DNA of 64,000 bases from Crocinitomicaceae bacterium (lineage in GTDB: Bacteria; Bacteroidota; Bacteroidia; Flavobacteriales_D; Crocinitomicaceae). Location of the stretch: assembly GCA_022447585.1 (NCBI GenBank), contig JAKVAR010000108.1, positions 1 through 64,000 on the forward strand. Direction: 5' to 3'. Below are positions 40,956-51,114 of the stretch, piece after piece (within the stretch, counting starts at the first letter, position 1; every line of letters begins with the position of its first letter). The notes under the pieces are model-generated. The model was not told where the DNA came from. It saw only the letters and a program-made list of their open reading frames with translations, and made no database searches. Made by a program: the position numbers and the translations under genes.

Positions 40956-43285
40956 TACTTGTTCAGAATTAATTCTTGGTAAAATAATTTGTAAATCCTT
41001 CTGTATTCATCATTCCAAGAACTTGATTTTTTGAAGCCATGTGCCTCAACTGGGAACACAGCAAGCTCCCAATCTGTTTTTTCTAATTCAATAAAACGTT
41101 GAGATAAACGAACAACATCTTGAAATTGGACATTGTCATCCACCATTCCATGCAACATTAATAATTTGTCTTCTAAATTTTCTGCAAAGTAAATAGGTGA
41201 ACTTTTTTTGTATGCTTTTGGGTCTAATCCTGGGTAGTTTAAAATGTTACTTGTGTATTCATGGTTGTAATGCGCCCAATCAGTTACAGATCTAATTGCA
41301 GCACCTGCTTTAAACTCTCCGGGTTCAGTCAATAAAGCCATTAGTGTAATGAAACCACCATAAGAGCCCCCATAAATACCAACTCTTTCTGAATCTACTC
41401 CTAATGAATCAACCAAGAATTTTTTACCATCGATATGATCAGATAAATCTAGTCCCCCCATGTGGCGATAAATTCCCGTACGATGATCTCTGCCGTATCC
41501 TTTTGAAGCTCTGTAGTCAATATCTAATACGGTAAATCCATTGTCTCTAAGTAGGTTGTGAAACATGTATTCTCTATAATAACCACTCCAGAAGTTGTGG
41601 GCATTTTGAAGATAACCAGCACCATGAACGAATATTATTGCTGCTCCATTGTTTTTTTTAGCATCAGGGGAGTATACTCTTGCATAAATATCGTGCCCAT
41701 CAGTCGCTTTGAATGTTGTTACCTCAGGTGCAAACCATTCGTATTGATTAAACTCTGTTGAAGTTGAGTTCGTAATTTGATTCAATTTTGTATTTGCTTT
41801 ATTTGGACATATATAGAGTTCCCAAGGTTTGTTTTTGTATGAGTAACGAACGGCTAATGACTTTTCATCTGGAGATACACTTACTTCATAATTACCATCG
41901 TTTTCAAGTATAGGTATAAGTTCATTATTACTAAGGTTTAGGTGATAAAATCCTCGATTTCCTGGATGTATTTTATTTGCATGAATGAAAAACTTAGTTC
42001 CATTTGAATTCAATTGTGCTTGATGTACTTCCCATTTACCTGAGCTCAGTTGAGTCTTCTTTTTAGATGATGTATTCAATGTGTATAGATGAGAATATCC
42101 TGTTTCTTCAGATTGAAAATAGATAGTTTCATTATCCTTCAGCCAACCTAAAGTTCCTTGCACCATATTCCAGTTTGATATTCCAGGTCCTCCTATCCAT
42201 GCTTCATCATGCTGATGTTCTAGTGTTGTCACTTGGCCATTTTCAAAATCAATTGAAACTATCCAACGGTCCTTATTGTCATAGCTTCTGATATCCATTG
42301 CATTGTGCATACCATTCTCAGAGAATTGAATCTCATGCATAATAATATTGCGGTTATCGTCATATTCTCCTTTTATGCCATATTCGCTTAAATAAGCTGG
42401 TTTCTTTTTGATGTTTTTTAAAGAAGAAAAATCAATGTAATACACACTGTCATTTTCAAGATTGTAAACACCAAATTTATGGTTTGGATCTTGGTCTGAA
42501 ACTTTAGAACGGGCATTTTTAGTGTATGAATGTCCATCTGAAGAGATATGATGTTCTACATGTGTTTTCGGAAGTTCAGGGTATTCATTAGTTCTAAATA
42601 GGATGAATTGTCCATCAGAAGTTCCTTGTATATTACTAACCGATCCTTTTGGGTAATAAATCGTTTTTGACCCTTTTTGAGGAGTTGATTCTTTTTTTGA
42701 CCATTGATTTTTTTCTTCTTGGTCTCTATGAAATTGAAATAAAGATAATTCTTCGCTCTCCATTAGGGTGATATCTTCATTTGTAGTTGTTTTTTTATTG
42801 CCTTTTATGAATTCTACAATCTGTGAGATAGCTCCTGTTGATTTATAGTATTTGTAAAAACCCGAGTTGATTTGAAAGTATACTATTTCTTCAAATTCCT
42901 GAACGTTGCTGACCTTTGTGTGGAAAGAAATCAATTCTTTTTTAGAACCCGTTTTTTTACTGTAACACATGAGCTTTCCGTCTTCTGAAAAGTATTCAGA
43001 TTCTGAATAGGTCTGATTTTCGTCATAGAATTCGGATTTAATTTTAGAATTTTCCCCAGACTTTAAATTATATGCGTATTCTGAATCTCCTGGATTGTTT
43101 TCAGGATTCCAGTAAAACAAAATGTTTTCTCCTTTTTGATCCCAGCGTATGTTTGAAGGTTGATGGCCAATGAATTTATCACCTTTCATAATTTCTCTTA
43201 ATTCTAATTTTGAGTTGTTTTCGATTGTTTGAGCTTTTGAAAACGAAGCAGTAAAGAGTATGATCGGGACGATGTATTTATTCAT
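40955..43285 (-). CDS. S9 family peptidase (prolyl oligopeptidase/DPP IV-like), exported
   Basis: RVGIYGGSYGGFITLMAL (GxSxGG), MLHGMVDDNVQFQDVVRL, VFPVEAHGF. Confidence 0.92.
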   Translation of the reverse strand: MNKYIVPIILFTASFSKAQTIENNSKLELREIMKGDKFIGHQPSNIRWDQKGENILFYWNPENNPGDSEYAYNLKSGENSKIKSEFYDENQTYSESEYFSEDGKLMCYSKKTGSKKELISFHTKVSNVQEFEEIVYFQINSGFYKYYKSTGAISQIVEFIKGNKKTTTNEDITLMESEELSLFQFHRDQEEKNQWSKKESTPQKGSKTIYYPKGSVSNIQGTSDGQFILFRTNEYPELPKTHVEHHISSDGHSYTKNARSKVSDQDPNHKFGVYNLENDSVYYIDFSSLKNIKKKPAYLSEYGIKGEYDDNRNIIMHEIQFSENGMHNAMDIRSYDNKDRWIVSIDFENGQVTTLEHQHDEAWIGGPGISNWNMVQGTLGWLKDNETIYFQSEETGYSHLYTLNTSSKKKTQLSSGKWEVHQAQLNSNGTKFFIHANKIHPGNRGFYHLNLSNNELIPILENDGNYEVSVSPDEKSLAVRYSYKNKPWELYICPNKANTKLNQITNSTSTEFNQYEWFAPEVTTFKATDGHDIYARVYSPDAKKNNGAAIIFVHGAGYLQNAHNFWSGYYREYMFHNLLRDNGFTVLDIDYRASKGYGRDHRTGIYRHMGGLDLSDHIDGKKFLVDSLGVDSERVGIYGGSYGGFITLMALLTEPGEFKAGAAIRSVTDWAHYNHEYTSNILNYPGLDPKAYKKSSPIYFAENLEDKLLMLHGMVDDNVQFQDVVRLSQRFIELEKTDWELAVFPVEAHGFKKSSSWNDEYRRIYKLFYQELILNK

Positions 43286-43420
43286 TCCAAGTTAGTTTTG
43301 TTATCAATTTTAGGCAATGAAGATAATCAAAGTGAAGTGAAATTTCACTCTTCAAAACATATATGGGCTTAACTAGTTAAAAAATAATAAGTAAAGGAGA
43401 GAAATTAATGAATTTAGTCT

Positions 43421-43428
43421 TATCTTTG
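43421..43428 (+). promoter_or_regulatory. -7 box TATCTTTG upstream of rpsP
   Basis: TAnnTTTG, ~70 nt before rpsP ATG. Confidence 0.65.
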
Positions 43429-43432
43429 CGCA

Positions 43433-43486
43433 CCCGTCTCGGGAAGGCGGAATTTAAATAATTTATAAATCAGGGTTTTGTACCCT
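43433..43486 (+). promoter_or_regulatory. Structured rpsP leader with two hairpins
   Basis: CCCG-TCT-CGGG (43433-43443) and AGGGT-TTTGT-ACCCT (43472-43486). Confidence 0.55.
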
Positions 43487-43501
43487 ATATTGTAAAACAC
43501 T

Positions 43502-44065
43502 ATGGCAACTAAAATTAGATTGCAAAGACACGGTAAAAAAGGAAAAGCATTTTACCACATCGTAGCTGCAGATAGCAGAGCGAAAAGAGATGGACGTTTC
43601 ATTGAGAAATTAGGAACTTATAATCCAAATACGAATCCAGCTACTATTGAAATGAATTTCGATAGAACGTTACACTGGGTTCAAGTTGGTGCTGAAATGA
43701 CTGATACTGCTCGTGCATTATTATCTTATAAAGGAGTTCTTTACAAGAACCACTTAATTAAAGGGATTGCTAAAGGTGCATTAAATGAAGCTCAAGTAGA
43801 AGAGAAATTTGCTAAGTGGGTAGAAGAGAAAGCAGCTAAAATTGACGCTAAAGCATCAGGCTTATCCAAAGCAGCTGATAAGGCAGCAGCAGACAGATTA
43901 AAGGCTGAGGCAGAAGTTTCTGCAGCAAGAGCTAAAGAAATTGAAGCTAAAAATACGCCAGAAGTTGAAGAAACTCCTGCAGAGGAAGCGGCTACTGAAG
44001 AAGCTCCTTCAGCAGATGAGGCAACTCCAGAGGCTCCTGCGGATGAAGCTCCAGCTGCTGAGTAA
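43502..44065 (+). CDS. rpsP: 30S ribosomal protein S16 with C-terminal Ala/Glu-rich extension
   Basis: [42 protein letters not shown]. Confidence 0.97.
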   Translation: MATKIRLQRHGKKGKAFYHIVAADSRAKRDGRFIEKLGTYNPNTNPATIEMNFDRTLHWVQVGAEMTDTARALLSYKGVLYKNHLIKGIAKGALNEAQVEEKFAKWVEEKAAKIDAKASGLSKAADKAAADRLKAEAEVSAARAKEIEAKNTPEVEETPAEEAATEEAPSADEATPEAPADEAPAAE

Positions 44066-44079
44066 TTAAATTGTAGTAA

Positions 44080-44607
44080 ATGATTAAAGCAGATTGCTTT
44101 CATTTAGGATATATAGCGAAACTTCACGGATTTAAAGGTGAAGTTTCGCTGTTTTTGGATGTTACTAATCCAAATGATTATGCATCGCTGGATGCTATAT
44201 TTATCGACTTAGGAGATAATCTTACGCCATTTTTTATCGAATCTATCAAGCTTAAAAACAAAGGTTTTGCTGCTGTGAAACTGGAGGGAGTTAAGGATGA
44301 GGTTAGCGCCAAGAAATTACTTCGAAAAAATGTTTATCTACCGGCTCAAATTTTACCAGAATTAGAAGGGGTTCACTTCTACGACCATGAGGTTATTGGG
44401 TTTAAGGTAATTGATGAGGTACATGGTGAGATTGGTGAGCTAGCTATGGTAATTGACTTAAAGGTTAATCCGTTGCTGCAAATTATGAAGGGAGAGAAAG
44501 AAATTCTGGTTCCATTGATAGAAGGGCTTGTGCAAAAAGTGGATAGAAAGAATGAAGCGCTGCATATTAAAGCACCAGATGGTCTGGTAGAGCTTTACCT
44601 TGGATAA
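44080..44607 (+). CDS. rimM: Ribosome maturation factor RimM
   Basis: FHLGYIAKLHGFKGEVSLFLDV; PRC-barrel C-term; adjacent to rpsP. Confidence 0.94.
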   Translation: MIKADCFHLGYIAKLHGFKGEVSLFLDVTNPNDYASLDAIFIDLGDNLTPFFIESIKLKNKGFAAVKLEGVKDEVSAKKLLRKNVYLPAQILPELEGVHFYDHEVIGFKVIDEVHGEIGELAMVIDLKVNPLLQIMKGEKEILVPLIEGLVQKVDRKNEALHIKAPDGLVELYLG

Positions 44608-45314
44608 TGTCCATTTTTAAATTCAAATACTTTGATCTAAAACAGAATGATTCTCCAATGAAAGTTGGTACGGATGCTATGCTGTTGGGAGCATTTTCAG
44701 ATGTAGATTTGAAAACGAAAGGTTTAGATGTTGGCTCGGGTACAGGAGTGTTGTCGCTTATGTGCGCCCAGCGCAATTCGAATTTATTAATTACGGCAAT
44801 TGAGATAGATGAGTTGGCCTGCAAGGAGGCGAAAGAAAATTTTCAATCATCATCGTTTGCGGACCAATTAAGTATAATTAATTCTGATTTTTTGCAATTT
44901 GATACAGCAGATCAATTTGATTTTATTATTTCCAATCCACCTTATTATCAGTCCCGATTGGAAAATATTGATAAAAGAAAATCAAATGCTAGACACGAGA
45001 TTAGTTTACCTAAGGCTAAATTCGTAAATAAGGTTGCTGACTATTTAACTGAGGATGGTGAGTTCTGGTTTATTGTTCCTTTTGAAGACTCAAAAGGATG
45101 GGAGCATGAATTAAGTCATGCCGGATTGTTTCTTAATCAAAGAATTGATGTTTACGGTAAGGAGGGAGGTCCGTTTGTACGCTCAATTTGCAGAGCTTCA
45201 CGAATTCAATCTAAGGTTGTGGTTGATGAGTTTACAATTCGAAAAAGTGACTTCTCCTATACTGAGGAATACATTGAGTTAACAAAAGAGTTTCATTTTA
45301 AATCACTCAAATAG
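44607..45314 (+). CDS. trmN6: tRNA1(Val) (adenine(37)-N6)-methyltransferase
   Basis: MKVGTDAMLLGAF, LDVGSGTGVLSL, FIISNPPYYQS (NPPY). Confidence 0.9.
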   Translation: MSIFKFKYFDLKQNDSPMKVGTDAMLLGAFSDVDLKTKGLDVGSGTGVLSLMCAQRNSNLLITAIEIDELACKEAKENFQSSSFADQLSIINSDFLQFDTADQFDFIISNPPYYQSRLENIDKRKSNARHEISLPKAKFVNKVADYLTEDGEFWFIVPFEDSKGWEHELSHAGLFLNQRIDVYGKEGGPFVRSICRASRIQSKVVVDEFTIRKSDFSYTEEYIELTKEFHFKSLK

Positions 45315-45322
45315 AAAGAGGC

Positions 45323-45883
45323 CTAATCGGCCCCTTTAATTAACTCAATAAGTTCTTTTTGTATAGAGTCTCCTTTGTCTTTGTTGTACCAAATCTGTAG
45401 TTCTGCTTTTTGCTCTTCAAATGTTTTAGTTGAATTTTTGAGTTCCATAACTAGTGCTTGTGGTTCCGAAGGTCTTGGTCCCCAGATAAATAAATCGTTA
45501 TCTTGTTTATCTCTTGCAATCAGTTTTGGAATGGCTCTTCCGCCATTTGTTAGATACGAGTCAATCATATTATTATCACCATCTCTGTGAATGACTTCTA
45601 GTTCTATTTTTTCTCCATGCTCAGCCATTTTTTGGATGAAAGGTGTTAAATGAGCTGCATCACCACACCAAGGTTCAGTAATTAAGTACCATTTTTGTGG
45701 TGACTTAATGTTGTCTATAGCTTCTTTCGCTTTGTTTGTTAATTCTGCTTTTTTTAACCAGCGATTTGATCGTGAGTTATTTAATTTGACGTATTCGAGG
45801 TAAGCAGGATCGTCATATGGTGCTGAAGTGTTTCTTCCTTTGAGAATATCTTCAAATTTTGCGTTATATTCGTTCCAATTCAT
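45323..45883 (-). CDS. Thioredoxin family protein
   Basis: WYLITEPWCGDAAHLTPFIQKMAE, GGRAIPKLIARD. Confidence 0.85.
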   Translation of the reverse strand: MNWNEYNAKFEDILKGRNTSAPYDDPAYLEYVKLNNSRSNRWLKKAELTNKAKEAIDNIKSPQKWYLITEPWCGDAAHLTPFIQKMAEHGEKIELEVIHRDGDNNMIDSYLTNGGRAIPKLIARDKQDNDLFIWGPRPSEPQALVMELKNSTKTFEEQKAELQIWYNKDKGDSIQKELIELIKGAD

Positions 45884-45967
45884 AATACTATAATAGACGT
45901 ATTTAACTTTTTTACCTTACAAAGGTCAGAAGAATTGTTTTAAGTTCTGCGATATTTATCACATTGC

Positions 45968-45996
45968 AAAAAAAAGCTCCTCAATAAGGAGCTTTT
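45968..45996 (-). terminator. Rho-independent terminator of the E1 dehydrogenase fusion gene
   Basis: Minus AAGCTCCTtattgAGGAGCTTTTTTT. Confidence 0.85.
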
Positions 45997-46011
45997 CTAA
46001 AAAGTTACTTC

Positions 46012-48456
46012 TTAATATATTGAAGGATATATAGATGGGTCAGATTCATGCATGATTTCGTATGCTTTTTCAACGATGTCTTCAACGTTTGGCTTGGAGA
46101 AGTAATCTCCATCGGAACCATAAGCTGGGCGGTGGTCTTTAGAGCTCATTGTTTCAGGAGCAGAGTCTAAATGGTAGTAAGCTTTTTGTGCGACTAGAAT
46201 TTGATCTAGCATATATGCTGTAGCTCCACTGCTTACATCTTCATCAACGATAAGTAATCTGTTCGTTTTTTTAAGAGAATCAGAGATGATGTGTTTGACG
46301 TCAAAAGGAAGTAAAGTTTGAACATCAATTAGTTCAACTGAAATATCAAGTTCAGCCAATTGATTAGCTGCAATTTCACACAGGTTGAACGTTGAGCCAT
46401 AAGAAACAATTGTTATGTCTGTTCCTTCTTTGACTATTTCAGGAATGCCTAATGGTTCTCTAAATTCACCGATGTTATTAGGTAAGCGTTCTTTAGTTCT
46501 GTATCCATTCAATGGTTCCACAACTAATGCAGGCTCATCTGCAGCAAGTAATGTGTTGTAGAATCCGGCTGCTTTTGTCATGTTTCTGGGAACACAAACG
46601 TGCATGCCACGAATTGAATTAACGATCATTCCCATTGGTGAGCCACTATGCCATATCCCTTCAAGTCTGTGTCCGCGAGTGCTAATGATTAGCGGTGCTT
46701 TTTGACCTCCTTTTGTTCTATATTGAACAGTAGATAAGTCGTCTGACATTACCTGGATGGCGTAAAGTAAATAATCCAAGTATTGAATTTCAGCAATTGG
46801 TCTAAGACCTCTCATTGCCATACCAATACCTTGACCAATAATTGTACATTCTCTAATTCCGGTATCAGAAACTCGGTCAATTCCAAACTGCTCCTGCATG
46901 CCTTCTAGCGTTTGATTTACGCCTCCAATTTTTCCAGCATCTTCTCCAAAGACAAGAACTTCTGGGTTATTTTTTAAGATTTGCTCATAGTTGTTTTTAA
47001 GGATAATGCGTCCGTCTTCCATTTTTACTTCGTTATCATAAGTAACTGGTACCGGCGTTATATTCATTGCAGAGGTTTCTGATTCTGAATGCAAGTGTGA
47101 ACTATAGCGGTTGAAGTTAGAGTTAATTTGATTTTGAATCCAAGAAGAAAGCGCAGTTTTTGAACTTAGATTCTCTTCTCGTACCATACGCAGTACCTTT
47201 CTCGAAGCGACCATTATATCCCGTCGAATTGGGTCCATTGCTTGCTCTAAATCTTCAGCGATTTTATTAATAAATACACCATTCGAACTTTGAGAACCAA
47301 CCGCTTTTATTAATGAAATACAATGCTTTAGATCTACTTTAACTGCATCAGTGAAGTTTTTCCAAGCCGTATTTTTCTGATCTCTAACAGATTTTTTTGC
47401 GGCTTTGTGAATCGATTCTAACTCTTCTTCCGTTGCAATTGAAAGGCCATCAGTATTGAAGTTTAGAATCCATTCTTTGAATTTTACAATACAATCGAAA
47501 TCCATTTCCCATTGCATTCTTGCTTCATCTTTGTAACGTTCATGAGAACCACTTGTTGAGTGGCCTTGTGGCTGGCTCACTTCTTTTACATGTACTAAAA
47601 CTGGTATGTGTTCTTCTCTAGCAAGTTTAACTGCTTTTTCGTAAGTCAAACATAAGTCTGCATAATCCCAACCTTTAGTAACGAAGATCTCATAACCTGG
47701 CTTGTCCTTAGTGCGTTGCATTCCTGCTAGCGCTTCTGAGATGCTATCTTTTGTCGTTTGGTGTTCTCTTGCTACAGAAATCCCGTAACCGTCGTCCCAA
47801 ACAGACATTACCATTGGTACTTGAAGTACTCCAGCTGCATTTATTGTTTCCCAGAACGGACCTTCTGAAGTTGATGCGTCACCAATAGTTCCAAAGGCAA
47901 CTTCATTTCCTCCATTCGTGAATTTTTTGAATTCTTCTAATTCAGCTAACGTAGGATTGTTTCTGTAAATCTTTGATGCTTGTGCTAATCCAAGCAGTCT
48001 TGGCATTTGACCGGCAGTAGGAGAGATATCCGCAGAACTGTTTTTCTGTTCCATCAAGTTTTTCCAGTTTCCGTGGTCATCCAAATTTCTTGTTGCGAAA
48101 TGACCTCCCATTTGCCTACCAGCAGATTGTGGTTCCTGTTCAACATCTGTATGAGCATATAACCCGGCGAAGTATTGTTGAACATTTAATTGTCCAATGG
48201 CCATCATGATGGTTTGGTCTCTGTAGTATCCGGATCTGAAATCTCCGTTTTGAAATTGTTTTGCTAAAGCGATTTGGGCAAGCTCTTTACCATCTCCGAA
48301 AATCCCAAACTTAGCCTTACCGGTAAGAACTTCTCTTCTTCCTAATAAAGATGTTTCCCTAGAAATACATGCTAATTTATAATCTTCAATAACTTCATTT
48401 TTGAATGATTCGAAATCAACTGATTCTAGTGTTTCTGAGACAGATCCTTTTGCCAT
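46012..48456 (-). CDS. Alpha-ketoacid dehydrogenase E1 alpha-beta fusion protein
   Basis: ThDP motif FGTIGDASTSEGPFWETINAAGVLQVPMVMSVWDDGYGIS, then E1-beta VFGEDAGKIGGVNQTLEGMQEQFG. Confidence 0.93.
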   Translation of the reverse strand: MAKGSVSETLESVDFESFKNEVIEDYKLACISRETSLLGRREVLTGKAKFGIFGDGKELAQIALAKQFQNGDFRSGYYRDQTIMMAIGQLNVQQYFAGLYAHTDVEQEPQSAGRQMGGHFATRNLDDHGNWKNLMEQKNSSADISPTAGQMPRLLGLAQASKIYRNNPTLAELEEFKKFTNGGNEVAFGTIGDASTSEGPFWETINAAGVLQVPMVMSVWDDGYGISVAREHQTTKDSISEALAGMQRTKDKPGYEIFVTKGWDYADLCLTYEKAVKLAREEHIPVLVHVKEVSQPQGHSTSGSHERYKDEARMQWEMDFDCIVKFKEWILNFNTDGLSIATEEELESIHKAAKKSVRDQKNTAWKNFTDAVKVDLKHCISLIKAVGSQSSNGVFINKIAEDLEQAMDPIRRDIMVASRKVLRMVREENLSSKTALSSWIQNQINSNFNRYSSHLHSESETSAMNITPVPVTYDNEVKMEDGRIILKNNYEQILKNNPEVLVFGEDAGKIGGVNQTLEGMQEQFGIDRVSDTGIRECTIIGQGIGMAMRGLRPIAEIQYLDYLLYAIQVMSDDLSTVQYRTKGGQKAPLIISTRGHRLEGIWHSGSPMGMIVNSIRGMHVCVPRNMTKAAGFYNTLLAADEPALVVEPLNGYRTKERLPNNIGEFREPLGIPEIVKEGTDITIVSYGSTFNLCEIAANQLAELDISVELIDVQTLLPFDVKHIISDSLKKTNRLLIVDEDVSSGATAYMLDQILVAQKAYYHLDSAPETMSSKDHRPAYGSDGDYFSKPNVEDIVEKAYEIMHESDPSIYPSIY

Positions 48457-48548
48457 AGTATTTCAATTTTAGAGGTGCGAATATAGCAAATTGAGCCCGT
48501 ATTTAAAAGTAAATAGAGCTCTAAAACTCAAGTGATATTTGAATTCTG

Positions 48549-48556
48549 TATCTTTG
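48549..48556 (+). promoter_or_regulatory. -7 box TATCTTTG directly before a 35-aa ORF
   Basis: TAnnTTTG ending 4 bp before ATG 48561. Confidence 0.6.
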
Positions 48557-48560
48557 GCTC

Positions 48561-48668
48561 ATGAGTTTAAAAAATGGTGTAAAAAAATATGCACCTTATT
48601 TTGTTGATGTTTGGCAGTATATCATCATTATTTTGGTTTTTATTATTGCTTCCATATTTATCCTTTAG
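48561..48668 (+). CDS. Small (35 aa) single-TM protein
   Basis: MSLKNGVKKYAPYFVDVWQYIIIILVFIIASIFIL*; not in the supplied ORF track; promoter box immediately upstream. Confidence 0.6.
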   Translation: MSLKNGVKKYAPYFVDVWQYIIIILVFIIASIFIL

Positions 48669-48712
48669 TCCTTTTGTTACGTTATAACATTTAAGTTCCA
48701 TAAATTCTGATT

Positions 48713-51043
48713 ATGAAAAAGATACTTGTATTTATATTTTTAGCCTTTTCAACCTTACTCAATGCCCAGTTAAATATGGACTCTGTAGGACGAATTAATT
48801 ACATCTTAGAACATGCGACAATGTTAAATGATGTTTGGGGGTATGTGGATGAAACAGGTGTAGAATATGGTTTGATTGGAGCGGAAAAAGGTACTGCAAT
48901 TGCAGAATTATCTGACCCGTCTAATCCAACAGAAGTATTTTGGGAGCCAGGTATGGAGTCTATATGGAGGGATTTAAAAACATGGGGGGATTATGCCTAT
49001 GTGACTACAGAGGCATTGAATGGTTTATTAATTATTGATATGTCCCCTTTACCTGCATCAAACGCACTTACCACAAGTTATTATACTGGCCCAAATGGAA
49101 GTGAGTGGCAGTCTGCACATAATTTGTTTATTGATTCTTCTGGTTATGCATACATTTTTGGTGCTAATCGTGGGAATGGAGGTGTAATTATACTAGATGT
49201 TCATACAGATCCTATGAATCCAATTGAAGTAGGGGTCTTTGATAATTGGTATGTCCATGATGGTTTTGTGCAAAGAGATACAATGTATTTAGGCCATATT
49301 AATGAGGGGTTCATAAGTATGGTTGATGTTTCCGATAAAGCGAACCCAGTTTTACTTGGAACTGCGACTACTCCCTCTACATTTTCACACAATATTTGGA
49401 CAACAGCGAATGGTCAATTTGCATTTACGACAGATGAAGTTTCAGATGGATATATCGGGGCGTATGACGTTTCAGATCCGACTAATATTTTCGAGGTTGA
49501 TCGAATTCAAAGTTCTCCTGGGGCAGGAGTAATACCACATAATACGCATGTGTTGGATAATTATATCATTACTAGTTATTATTCTGATGGTGTGGTTGTT
49601 CATGATGTAACCTATCCTTACAATATGGTCGAGGTAGCTAATTATGATACTTATTTTGATCAAACTACTAGTTTTGATGGGTGTTGGGGAGCATATCCTT
49701 ATTTGCCTTCTGGTTTGATATTGGCTACGGATAGGTCTGAAGGTTTTTTTGTACTGAGTCCTGATTATTCTCCTGCTGCTTATCTAGAAGGTGTGGTTAC
49801 GAACTCTGTAACCGCAAATCCGCTGGATCAGGTGGAAATTACAATAGCTGGGCATAATCAAAATGAATATTCTGCAACAAATGGTTTTTATGCGACAGGA
49901 ATCGCAAATGCTGGAACTTACGATGTCACTTATTTTAAAGTAGGATATTATTCACAAACAATATCAACTACTTTGATAAATGGGGTTATTGTAACTCAAG
50001 ATGTTCAATTGGTGCCTATTCCTCCATTTAATCTTACAGTTAACGTATATGAGGAGGGTACAAATAATCCAATTGATGGAGCTTTTATTAAGTTGAAGGC
50101 TCCTTTACTGGAAACTACTGGACAAACCAATGCTCTTGGACAGGAAGATTTGGTATTGTATTATGAAGATTTGTATAAGGTTAAGGTTGGTAAGTGGGGA
50201 TATATCACGCATTGCAGTCAAATGAATATTGATGATTTAACTGCTGATATAGATATCTATTTGGCAAAAGGATATTATGATGATTATAATTTTGACTTTG
50301 GTTGGAGTTCAACAGGAACGGCTAGTGTCGGTTTATGGGAGAGAGGTGTTCCAATTCCGACAAACGGTCAGGCTGCGCCTGGTTTAGATTCGGACGATTG
50401 TGGAGAAAATGCTTATGTAACAGGTTTAGGTGTTTCCCTGACGCCTAGTCTGGATGATGTTGCCGGCGGGACTGCCATTTTAAGTTCACCAGTTATGGAT
50501 TTATCTGGATATACCGATCCTTATGTCAGCTATGAGAAATGGTTCTTTAATTTTTACGGTCCTAACCCACCTGCTGATGATACATTACAGGTAATGATTT
50601 CTAATGGTTTAACCAATGCGGTTTTAGAGCGTTTCCCTGGTGATACAATGAACCCTATTTGGAGGGATACAGCTATTAGGATTCTAGATTATATCTCTTT
50701 AACGTCAACAATGCAGATTTTCTTCAGTACGTCGGATTTAGATCCAAACGTGAATGTTTGTGAGGCTGGAATTGATCATTTTTTTATTGCTGAAAGTTCT
50801 GTGCTAGATATTGAGGAGAGGGATAATGACCTTGTGATTTTCCCAAATCCAACGACTGATTTGTTGTCAATTAGAGGAGGAAAGAAAGGGGTGAGTTATG
50901 AAATTGTTGGTGTTAATGGGGTTGTTGTGTCTCACGGAGAATGTACTTCTGAGATTACCAATGTGGATGTTTCCTATTTTGAAACTGGAACGTATTTCTT
51001 AGTTGTTGAAAATAATACATATAAATTTTTGAAATCGAATTAA
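48713..51043 (+). CDS. Choice-of-anchor-B/LVIVD repeat exported protein with T9SS type A sorting tail
   Basis: LVIVD-like repeats (GVIILDVHTDP, ISMVDVSDKANPVLLG, IGAYDVSDPTNIFEV), CarboxypepD_reg-like segments, FPNPTTDLLSIRGGKKG..TYKFLKSN. Confidence 0.85.
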   Translation: MKKILVFIFLAFSTLLNAQLNMDSVGRINYILEHATMLNDVWGYVDETGVEYGLIGAEKGTAIAELSDPSNPTEVFWEPGMESIWRDLKTWGDYAYVTTEALNGLLIIDMSPLPASNALTTSYYTGPNGSEWQSAHNLFIDSSGYAYIFGANRGNGGVIILDVHTDPMNPIEVGVFDNWYVHDGFVQRDTMYLGHINEGFISMVDVSDKANPVLLGTATTPSTFSHNIWTTANGQFAFTTDEVSDGYIGAYDVSDPTNIFEVDRIQSSPGAGVIPHNTHVLDNYIITSYYSDGVVVHDVTYPYNMVEVANYDTYFDQTTSFDGCWGAYPYLPSGLILATDRSEGFFVLSPDYSPAAYLEGVVTNSVTANPLDQVEITIAGHNQNEYSATNGFYATGIANAGTYDVTYFKVGYYSQTISTTLINGVIVTQDVQLVPIPPFNLTVNVYEEGTNNPIDGAFIKLKAPLLETTGQTNALGQEDLVLYYEDLYKVKVGKWGYITHCSQMNIDDLTADIDIYLAKGYYDDYNFDFGWSSTGTASVGLWERGVPIPTNGQAAPGLDSDDCGENAYVTGLGVSLTPSLDDVAGGTAILSSPVMDLSGYTDPYVSYEKWFFNFYGPNPPADDTLQVMISNGLTNAVLERFPGDTMNPIWRDTAIRILDYISLTSTMQIFFSTSDLDPNVNVCEAGIDHFFIAESSVLDIEERDNDLVIFPNPTTDLLSIRGGKKGVSYEIVGVNGVVVSHGECTSEITNVDVSYFETGTYFLVVENNTYKFLKSN

Positions 51044-51084
51044 TGTCTTTGAATCGAAAGCAGAGGATTTGCTAAACGAATCAT

Positions 51085-51092
51085 TATATTTG
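51085..51092 (+). promoter_or_regulatory. -7 box TATATTTG upstream of the GT2 gene
   Basis: TAnnTTTG, 22 bp before TTG 51115. Confidence 0.5.
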
Positions 51093-51114
51093 TGTATCAA
51101 CTAACAAGAACACT

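Noticed and set aside
43859-44062. S16 acidic/Ala-rich extension as a novelty
   Set aside because: C-terminally extended S16 is, to my knowledge, common in Bacteroidetes.
43792-44103. Minus-strand 103-aa Ala/Ser-rich ORF
   Set aside because: Antisense of the low-complexity rpsP tail; composition is a mirror artefact.
46012-48456. E1 alpha-beta fusion as a novelty
   Set aside because: Fused E1 subunits are a known arrangement in this phylum.
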